Positions 5,344 through 10,389 of a DNA stretch of 10,389 bases are shown piece after piece (positions within the stretch are counted from its first letter, which is position 1; each line of letters begins with the position of its first letter). The position numbers and the translations under genes are program-made. This stretch comes from Bdellovibrio sp. (GTDB lineage Bacteria > Bdellovibrionota > Bdellovibrionia > Bdellovibrionales > Bdellovibrionaceae), in the NCBI GenBank assembly GCA_017745015.1, contig JAGIAF010000108.1, forward strand, positions 1 through 10,389, written 5' to 3'. Below the pieces are notes generated by a model, which was not told the origin of the DNA, made no database searches, and was given only the letters and a program-made list of their open reading frames with translations.

Positions 5344-7401
5344 CTATTTTGATTTCGCCATATTGAAGGCATTGAGAATGAAGGCGTATTCTTCCGCTTG
5401 TTCCCATAGATGGTCAAAACGTCCAGATACCCCGAAGTGTCCTGCACCCATATTCGTTTTAAAAATAAGTGCATTATCATTTGTTTTTAGCTCACGAAGT
5501 TTAGCTACCCATTTGGCTGGTTCCCAATAGGTCACGCGAGGATCGTTAAGGCCGCAGGTGACGAAGAGGTGAGGATAGTCTTTCTTGTCCACGTTGTCGT
5601 AAGGGGAGTAGCTCTTCATGTAGTTGTAATACTTTTTGTCAGCGGGATTTCCCCACTCTTTGTATTCGATTTGTGTGAGCGGTAAATCTTTATCGAACAT
5701 GGTATTAATCACGTCTACGAAGGGAACATGGGCGGCAATTGCAGTGAAAAGGTCAGGACGCATATTCATGCATGCTCCCATTAGCATACCACCGGCGCTG
5801 CCACCACAAGCAGCGAGCTTGTCTTTGGCAATCCATTTGTTCTTAACAAGATAATCACCGCAAGCATTGAAATCGAGGAAGGTATTTTTCTTTTTTAAGA
5901 ATTTTCCGTCTTCATACCAAGCGCGGCCCATTTCGGAGCCGCCACGAGGATGAGCCAATGCATAGACAAAGCCGCGATCAATCAATCGATATACGTCGCG
6001 ACGAGCAGGGAAGGCATCTGGAATGATGGCGCCATAGGATCCATATCCATAAAGGTAACCTGGAGCTTTGCCATTTTGTTTGAACCCTTTACGATAAACC
6101 AATGTCAGAGGAACTTTCGCACCGTCGTGGGACTTCACAAAGACGCGCTTGCAAACGTAGTTCGACTTTTTATGTCCCTTCACCTCTTTTGTTTTAAGGA
6201 CCTTGGATTTGCGAGTGATCATATTGTATTCGATCACTGAATCTGGAGTGATCGGAGATGAGTAATTTAATCTAACAACATTGGTTTTGAACTCACGATT
6301 GCCTGCGCCGACGCCGACGTCGTAAGCCGCATCATCAAAGGCAACGAGGTGGTCTTTTTTCTTTACGATATCGTAGATGCGGATTTGCGGCAGTCCATTT
6401 TGACGTTCATTCAGCACGAGGAAATCAGCAAACACAGTCGCTGATGACTTGTAGATCTTCTCTGAACCAGCAATGATGGTTTTCCAGTTTTTACGAGCCG
6501 GTTTATCAATGGAAGTAGTCATGATTTGATAATTGGCCGCTTTGTAGTCTGTATGAATCCAGAACTCGTTTTCGCGATCCATGACATCGTAAAGGATGCC
6601 GTCTTTACGAGGCTCGATACATTGAAACTTGCCATGAGGATCGTTGGCGCGCAGGAACCAGACTTCACTTGTCACTTTCCCGCCGGTGTGAATATAGATG
6701 AAATCTTTCGAAGGTGTCTCATAGAGATGAACAAAGAACTGTGAATCCTTTTCCTCGAAAACCATCACGTCAGTTGTAGGATCGGCTCCCAACGTATGGC
6801 GGAAGACCTTGTGCGGACGAAGGTTGGCATCAAGTACCACATAGAAAAGAGTTTTATTGTCGTGAGCCCAAACGCACTGACCATAAGTATTCGTAATTGT
6901 GTCAGGAAGAGTTTTTTTGGATTTCAAATCTTTGAAGTGAATCGCATAGCGTTCAGAGCCGTCGAAGTCTACGGCATAAGCTAAAAGATTCTCATTGGGT
7001 GCAATTTCCAATGAGTTGAGCATAAAGTACTTTTTGCCTTTGGCAAGGATGTTGCCATCGAAATAGGCTTCCTCACGGCCGCCTTTGCGGGGTTTGCGCA
7101 TATGGATCGCATACTGCTTACCTTTTTTAAACTTACTTGAGTAAAGATAATTTCCTTCAGGAGCTGGGACTGTTGAGTCATTCTCTTTGATTCTGGATTT
7201 CATTTCTTTAAAGAGTTTGTTTTTCAAAGTCGTTAACGGCTTCATGTGATTTTCGAAGTATTTATTTTCAGCATGAAGGTAGGGCATTGTTTCGGGGTGT
7301 TCACGGTCGCGCATCCAGAAATAGTCGTCAATACGGACGTCATTGTGATTATTGAATTTCTGAGGATGTTTTGCTGCTTTAGGTGCGGGAAGAGATTTCA
7401 T
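5344..7401 (-). CDS. ptrB: Oligopeptidase B-like serine peptidase (prolyl oligopeptidase family S9A)
   Basis: The protein has 685 residues, the usual oligopeptidase B length, with no signal peptide, so it is probably cytoplasmic. An N-terminal helix region (1-70, including DDYFWMRDREHPE) leads to a seven-bladed propeller (about 75-410) that limits substrates to short peptides. The catalytic alpha/beta-hydrolase domain (about 420-685) has YGYGSYGA, AHPRGGSEMGRAWYEDGK and FLKKKNTFLDF. The triad is Ser535 (GGSAGGML), Asp620 (GLNDPRV) and His655 (GAGHFGVSGR), each three residues beyond the E. coli protease II positions as I recall them. Oligopeptidase B cleaves after Lys or Arg. Of the paired pocket glutamates, Glu579 is kept, but the second position is Lys581 (IEYKEWGNP). 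The start is supported by AAAGG seven bases upstream. The gene diverges from the flagellin gene and ends at its own terminator. The symbol refers to the family; specificity may differ. Confidence 0.92.
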   Translation of the reverse strand: MKSLPAPKAAKHPQKFNNHNDVRIDDYFWMRDREHPETMPYLHAENKYFENHMKPLTTLKNKLFKEMKSRIKENDSTVPAPEGNYLYSSKFKKGKQYAIHMRKPRKGGREEAYFDGNILAKGKKYFMLNSLEIAPNENLLAYAVDFDGSERYAIHFKDLKSKKTLPDTITNTYGQCVWAHDNKTLFYVVLDANLRPHKVFRHTLGADPTTDVMVFEEKDSQFFVHLYETPSKDFIYIHTGGKVTSEVWFLRANDPHGKFQCIEPRKDGILYDVMDRENEFWIHTDYKAANYQIMTTSIDKPARKNWKTIIAGSEKIYKSSATVFADFLVLNERQNGLPQIRIYDIVKKKDHLVAFDDAAYDVGVGAGNREFKTNVVRLNYSSPITPDSVIEYNMITRKSKVLKTKEVKGHKKSNYVCKRVFVKSHDGAKVPLTLVYRKGFKQNGKAPGYLYGYGSYGAIIPDAFPARRDVYRLIDRGFVYALAHPRGGSEMGRAWYEDGKFLKKKNTFLDFNACGDYLVKNKWIAKDKLAACGGSAGGMLMGACMNMRPDLFTAIAAHVPFVDVINTMFDKDLPLTQIEYKEWGNPADKKYYNYMKSYSPYDNVDKKDYPHLFVTCGLNDPRVTYWEPAKWVAKLRELKTNDNALIFKTNMGAGHFGVSGRFDHLWEQAEEYAFILNAFNMAKSK

Positions 7402-7463
7402 GAAGCGGCCTTTCTATGTCATTAAAATCTGGTTTATTTAACGACGGAAAAGTCCTGCTGTCT

Positions 7464-7496
7464 ATCACCTAGTGATTCCTTTTGATACACCAAAAG
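7464..7496. repeat. Two short inverted repeats in the peptidase-flagellin divergent region
   Basis: ATCAC-CTA-GTGAT (7464-7476) and CTTTTG-ATACAC-CAAAAG (7479-7496) lie side by side in the 210-base gap between the divergent genes. Such palindromes could be operators for either gene. No clear promoter for the peptidase was found here. Confidence 0.25.
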
Positions 7497-7529
7497 AAGC
7501 TTCGCATTTGTGCAGGTCCAGAATGAAAG

Positions 7530-7537
7530 ACCGATAA
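7530..7537 (+). promoter_or_regulatory. Sigma-28-like -10 element of the flagellin gene
   Basis: ACCGATAA matches seven of eight bases of the flagellar sigma factor -10 consensus GCCGATAA and lies 74 bases before the flagellin start, where a class-3 flagellar promoter is expected. No TAAA -35 motif stands at the usual distance upstream, so this is only a candidate. Confidence 0.4.
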
Positions 7538-7600
7538 AAAAGTCATTCCATGGTCTTGTGAAGTCTGTGAGATGTTTCCCGAAAAGCTTTCTAGGTAAAC

Positions 7601-7604
7601 GGAG
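7601..7604 (+). promoter_or_regulatory. Shine-Dalgarno GGAG that sets the flagellin start
   Basis: GGAG lies seven bases before ATG 7612. It supports the MGMRINTN start over an in-frame upstream GTG at 7510 that would add 34 basic residues unlike any flagellin N-terminus. Confidence 0.65.
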
Positions 7605-7611
7605 CAGGTCC

Positions 7612-8445
7612 ATGGGAATGAGAATTAATACAAATATTGCCTCTATTAATGCCCAACGCAGTTTGATGGGCAATCAGAGAATTTTAAATGATTCCATGGC
7701 AAAGTTAGCATCGGGAAGTCGTATTAATAAGGCCGCGGACGACGCTGCTGGTTTGGCGATTTCTGAAAGAATGAAGGCGCAAATTCGCTCGGCTGCGCAG
7801 GCACAAAGAAATGCAAACGACGGTATTTCAATGATTCAAACTGCCGAAGGTGGATTGAATGAGATTAGCAATATCGTGGTGCGTTTGCGTGAGTTGGGAA
7901 TCCAAGCCGCCTCCGACACCATTGGTGAAACAGAACGCGGCATGCTTAACAAAGAAGTGGTGCAGTTGCGCGATGAGATTGATCGTATTTCAAACTCTAC
8001 CACGTGGGGATCTACGAAGCTTTTGGATGGCTCAGGTGGGAAGTTTGATTTCCAAATTGGTATCGGCAATAGCCCGGATGTAGATCGTATCAGCTTCGAC
8101 GCCGGCTCTAATTCGGCCACATTGAGATCCCTGGGGCTGTCCGGGCTTTCTTTTGATTCCAAAGATTCGGCTCGCCAAGCATTAGCAAAACTCGATGATG
8201 CGCAGACAAGTATCAATGGCACTCGAGCTTATATGGGTGCATTGCAGAACCGTCTGACATCGACTTCGGATAACCTAGGTGTAATGCAGGAGAATTTATC
8301 AGCGGCGAACAGCCGTATTCGCGATACTGATATTGCTGCGGCCTCTAGTGAACTGACTCGAAGTAATATTCTGATGCAGGCGTCTACGTCTGTACTTGCA
8401 CAAGCTAATCAAGCCAATCAATTGGCATTGAAACTGATCGGATAG
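7612..8445 (+). CDS. fliC: Flagellin, short form (filament subunit)
   Basis: The protein has 277 residues. It starts MGMRINTNIASINAQRSL and continues through the conserved D0/D1 helices (about 1-140): MAKLASGSRINKAADDAAGL, AQRNANDGISMIQTAEGGL, LRELGIQAASDT and LNKEVVQLRDEIDRI. The C-terminal D1/D0 helices (about 195-277) include GALQNRL, RIRDTDIAAASSELTR and the closing QANQLALKLIG. The middle (about 145-190) is short, so the D2/D3 outer domains are absent, as in other small flagellins. There is no signal peptide, as expected for type III flagellar export. The gene stands alone with its own terminator. Bacteria of this kind often carry several flagellin genes elsewhere, and which paralogue this is cannot be told here. 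Sigma-28 control is likely from the family and the candidate -10 element. Confidence 0.95.
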   Translation: MGMRINTNIASINAQRSLMGNQRILNDSMAKLASGSRINKAADDAAGLAISERMKAQIRSAAQAQRNANDGISMIQTAEGGLNEISNIVVRLRELGIQAASDTIGETERGMLNKEVVQLRDEIDRISNSTTWGSTKLLDGSGGKFDFQIGIGNSPDVDRISFDAGSNSATLRSLGLSGLSFDSKDSARQALAKLDDAQTSINGTRAYMGALQNRLTSTSDNLGVMQENLSAANSRIRDTDIAAASSELTRSNILMQASTSVLAQANQANQLALKLIG

Positions 8446-8454
8446 CGATTTCAT

Positions 8455-8489
8455 CCCACTCTTAACAAAAAGAAGTGGGGTTTTCTTGT
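8455..8489 (+). terminator. Rho-independent terminator of the flagellin gene
   Basis: CCCACTCTT (8455-8463) pairs with AAGAAGTGGG (8470-8479) with one bulged base and a short A-rich loop, followed by TTTTCTTGT. It begins 9 bases past the flagellin stop. Confidence 0.85.
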
Positions 8490-8511
8490 CTTAATACAAG
8501 AGATCCCTCCA

Positions 8512-8540
8512 TTCATTAATTCCTGGAAATGAAATACTAT
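8512..8540 (+). promoter_or_regulatory. Weak candidate promoter of the pterin dehydratase gene
   Basis: TTCATT (8512-8517), a 17-base spacer and TACTAT (8535-8540) give a poor-to-fair sigma-70 fit (three and four of six). The overlapping TATAGT (8538-8543) is a better -10 but lacks a partner. A nested inverted repeat lies in the spacer (TTCAT...TTCC-T-GGAA-ATGAA, 8512-8533). Because the upstream flagellin gene has a terminator, a promoter is expected in this gap. Confidence 0.3.
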
Positions 8541-8548
8541 AGTTGTTG

Positions 8549-8555
8549 AGGAGGT
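8549..8555 (+). promoter_or_regulatory. Strong Shine-Dalgarno AGGAGGT that sets the dehydratase start
   Basis: AGGAGGT lies a few bases before ATG 8560. It overlaps the alternative in-frame GTG at 8554, so ATG 8560 is the likely start. Confidence 0.7.
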
Positions 8556-8559
8556 GACG

Positions 8560-8922
8560 ATGATCGACTCAGCAGAACTTTTAAAACGTAAAAGTCACTC
8601 GGTAAAAAAAGGCTTAACTCCGGAACAGATCGAAGAATATCTGTCGGCATTGAAGGGGTGGGCCTACGAAGACAATCACATTGTGAAAGCCTTTAGCTTT
8701 CAAGATTATTATGAGACTTTGGCTTTCGTAAACGCCATCGCCTTTGTGATCAATGCCGAGAATCACCATCCGGACTTGTTGGTGAGCTATAATCGCTGTG
8801 TTGTGATGTTTAACACTCACTCCGTCAACGAGGGACGTGGCGGTATTTCAGAAAATGATTTTATCTGTGCGGCAAAGATTGATGCTTTGGCGGGGCAAAA
8901 CTTTGCCCCTGTAGCGCACTAA
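8560..8922 (+). CDS. phhB: Pterin-4a-carbinolamine dehydratase
   Basis: The protein has 120 residues, the normal size for this family. It dehydrates 4a-hydroxytetrahydropterin so that the cofactor of aromatic amino acid hydroxylases can be recycled, and acts in the cytoplasm. The family signature is complete: Glu67, then His69-His70-Pro71, an aromatic residue six positions on (Tyr77), His87 ten positions after that, and Asp100. The conserved GW (33-34), the FSFQDYYETLAFVNAIA helix (45-61) and AENHHPD are all present. No phenylalanine hydroxylase gene is in the window, so the enzyme may serve a hydroxylase elsewhere or act in another pterin pathway. The gene ends at TAA 8920-8922, which overlaps the stop of the convergent antiporter gene. 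The symbol is by family; orthology to phhB is not tested. Confidence 0.93.
   Translation: MIDSAELLKRKSHSVKKGLTPEQIEEYLSALKGWAYEDNHIVKAFSFQDYYETLAFVNAIAFVINAENHHPDLLVSYNRCVVMFNTHSVNEGRGGISENDFICAAKIDALAGQNFAPVAH
8892..8909. repeat. Hairpin at the convergent dehydratase/antiporter junction
   Basis: GGGGCAAA (8892-8899) and TTTGCCCC (8902-8909) pair perfectly with a two-base centre, or as a 7-bp stem with a four-base loop. It lies inside the last codons of the dehydratase and just past the antiporter stop on the other strand. No T-run follows on either strand, so it is at best an atypical transcript end for the antiporter. Confidence 0.4.
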
Positions 8923-10022
8923 GGATTAAATACCAAAACAAGATAGATGAAGAAGACCACCATATGCACGGCACCTTCTAAGAGGGTCGTGCGGCGGTTT
9001 GAAAATGTCAGAGTGCTCAATACCAGAGTTACCGCTAACAAGGTCATCTCTGTCGGCTTAAGGCCCAGAATCACCGTTTGTTTTGTAAATACGCCGATGG
9101 CAAGAACCACAGGAACCGTTAAACCCACCGTTGAAGTGGCGGCACCCAAGCACAAGTTGATGGCACGTTGGAGATCATTGCGGGCTACAGCACGCAATGC
9201 GCTGATGCCTTCTGGTGCAAATACAATGGCAGCGATGACCACACCGCCTAGGGCCGCCGGTAAACCTAATGATCCAATTCCGTAATCGAGAATTTTTGCG
9301 AGTCCTTTGGAAAGAAGAACGATCGGCAAAATGTTGGCTAGCAACAAAACGATATGTTTATAAAGTTCTTTTTTTGCAACGGGGGCGGCATCAGAAGCTG
9401 GCACTGCTAAAGCCACAGTTTCTTCATTGGTATGGATATAAAAAGCTTTGTGTCGTCCTGTCTGGGTGATAAGGAAGACACCATAAAGCACCACGGTGAA
9501 AACCGAAAATGCAATGGCTTGCATTGGAGTGAGTGTTCCGCCTGTGGATGAAGTTGTGAAGTTCGGCAAAATCAGGGCGCTTGTTGTAAGTGGAATAAGA
9601 ACAGCTAAATAGGAAGCTGCACCTTGTAAGTTATAGGACTGCTCACGATGTTTGAATCCTCCGATGAAGAGACCAAGTCCCACGACACCATTGAGAACGA
9701 TCATAAGAACGGCAAACATAGTATCTCGCCCCAGAGTCGGTGCTTCTTTGGCTCCCAACATCACCGCTGCGACAAGTGCAACTTCTATGATCACAATAGA
9801 AAGAGTAAGAACCAACGTGCCTTTGGGCTCACCCAACATCACTGCGAGTTCTTCTGCCTCATGGACCACACCGAAGGCCGATAAAAGAATCACAGAGAAA
9901 AGCCAAAGGAACAGCACGGTCAAGACGACCGGAGAACTAAGGTCTTCGAGCCATGTGGAAAGAAATAAAACGAAGCATAAAACAGTGGCCCAGGAGATCG
10001 TTAAACGAAGTGTGTTATTCAT
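8919..10022 (-). CDS. chaA: ChaA-type calcium (sodium/potassium)/proton antiporter
   Basis: The protein has 367 residues, matching the usual ChaA length, with about eleven hydrophobic segments in two halves joined by a soluble loop (about 190-220, including the Ala/Pro-rich VPASDAAPVAKKE). Each half holds one cation/Ca2+ exchanger alpha-repeat. The first is GEPKGTLVLTLSIVIIEVAL (64-83, Glu80). The second is FAPEGISALRAVARNDLQRA (268-287, Glu271) with LCLGAATSTVGLTVPVV after it. The paired glutamates are the expected ion-binding residues. It is an inner-membrane protein that exports Ca2+, Na+ or K+ in exchange for protons, often important at alkaline pH; the actual ion preference cannot be read here. 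ATG 10022 has only a weak ribosome site. The gene starts 18 bases after the DUF72 gene ends, so they are probably co-transcribed. Its TAG overlaps the convergent dehydratase stop. Confidence 0.92.
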   Translation of the reverse strand: MNNTLRLTISWATVLCFVLFLSTWLEDLSSPVVLTVLFLWLFSVILLSAFGVVHEAEELAVMLGEPKGTLVLTLSIVIIEVALVAAVMLGAKEAPTLGRDTMFAVLMIVLNGVVGLGLFIGGFKHREQSYNLQGAASYLAVLIPLTTSALILPNFTTSSTGGTLTPMQAIAFSVFTVVLYGVFLITQTGRHKAFYIHTNEETVALAVPASDAAPVAKKELYKHIVLLLANILPIVLLSKGLAKILDYGIGSLGLPAALGGVVIAAIVFAPEGISALRAVARNDLQRAINLCLGAATSTVGLTVPVVLAIGVFTKQTVILGLKPTEMTLLAVTLVLSTLTFSNRRTTLLEGAVHMVVFFIYLVLVFNP

Positions 10023-10040
10023 GTTGTCTACTCTAGATAA

Positions 10041-10389
10041 TTAAGCAGTGACGTCAAGGGATCGAGGTAAAATTCTTAAAAACTTTTGCAATACTTGAGC
10101 ATCGTGGGGAGCTTTGACCTTAAGATCGTTATCGAAGTAGATGTAGATATCCCGCGGGATCTTTTTGATCTTATCATCTGTTAGCTTCAGAGCATCGGAA
10201 GGTTCAGATCCTGCGGACCACGAAAGTATTCGATCCGCCCACCATTTCAGCATTTCAGGCTGATAGCCGCTGACATAGAATTCTTCATCGCCATGAAGTC
10301 GCAAATAGACGAAGTCCGCGGTGATATCTTCAAAGTAAGGATATCTGCCCGCCGTATCGGCAAGAACCAACGCGATATTGTATTTGCGA
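10041..10389 (-). CDS. DUF72 (YecE-like) family protein, C-terminal part (5' end outside window)
   Basis: The frame is open through the window edge on the minus strand; about 115 residues of the C-terminus are visible. YNIALVLADTAGRYPYFEDI followed by ADFVYLRLHG, then MLKWWADRILSW and a late DIYIYFDND matches the DUF72 family (E. coli YecE), a TIM-barrel-like domain of uncertain biochemical function. The family usually has about 240-300 residues, so roughly half is missing. There is no transmembrane segment here, so it is likely cytoplasmic. It lies directly upstream of the ChaA-type antiporter gene on the same strand with an 18-base gap and no terminator, suggesting a shared transcript whose promoter is outside the window. 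Confidence 0.88.
   Translation of the reverse strand, partial: RKYNIALVLADTAGRYPYFEDITADFVYLRLHGDEEFYVSGYQPEMLKWWADRILSWSAGSEPSDALKLTDDKIKKIPRDIYIYFDNDLKVKAPHDAQVLQKFLRILPRSLDVTA

Noticed and set aside
7510..7611. An N-terminal extension of flagellin from GTG 7510
   Set aside because: Flagellins start at the conserved MGMRINTN; the extension overlaps the candidate promoter and GGAG precedes ATG 7612.
7836..8222. A 128-codon open frame on the minus strand inside the flagellin gene
   Set aside because: It lies wholly antisense to strongly conserved flagellin helices and has no ribosome site or recognisable protein features.
9652..10044. A 130-codon open frame on the plus strand opposite the antiporter gene
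   Set aside because: It mirrors the membrane-protein coding strand, is rich in Thr/Arg/Ser as expected for antisense of hydrophobic codons, and has no known motif.

Overview
The window looks like chromosomal DNA of a Gram-negative, flagellated, free-swimming bacterium. The best guess is a relative of Bdellovibrio (Bdellovibrionota). The grounds are a short flagellin starting MGMRINTN, several Sec-exported proteins including an OmpA-type porin and a YceI protein, and mostly single-gene units with their own hairpin terminators. This placement rests on gene flavour only, because no rRNA or marker gene is present. No mobile element, CRISPR array, tRNA or rRNA gene was seen, and no gap between genes exceeds about 210 bases.

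Layout. (1) Positions 1-288, + strand: the 3' end of a gene cut by the window edge, encoding a Gly-rich hinge and a leucine-zipper-like tail, followed by a terminator. (2) 472-2190, +: an exported alpha/beta hydrolase with an unusual Cys-rich oxyanion-loop region and an unassigned C-terminal region. (3) A terminator shared with a convergent minus-strand block: the OmpA-family protein (2236-3324), an exported protein with papain-like motifs (3515-4465), a YceI protein (4586-5179) and an oligopeptidase B-like S9 peptidase (5344-7401). Hairpin terminators follow three of these four genes, so they are probably separate transcripts that share only an orientation. (4) Divergent from the peptidase, a flagellin gene (7612-8445) with a sigma-28-like -10 element and a good terminator. 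(5) A pterin-4a-carbinolamine dehydratase (8560-8922) whose stop codon overlaps that of a convergent ChaA-type cation/proton antiporter (8919-10022). The antiporter lies 18 bases downstream of a DUF72/YecE-type gene (10041 to the window edge), probably in one operon.

How they fit together. Three envelope or exported proteins plus the secreted hydrolase suggest a stretch rich in cell-surface and periplasmic functions. The peptidase, dehydratase and antiporter are ordinary housekeeping or stress functions. I see no dedicated multi-gene defence or biosynthetic system. The observations most worth following are at protein level: a probable cryptic papain-like cysteine peptidase, an altered substrate pocket in the oligopeptidase B homologue, and the Cys-for-His oxyanion loop of the exported hydrolase.
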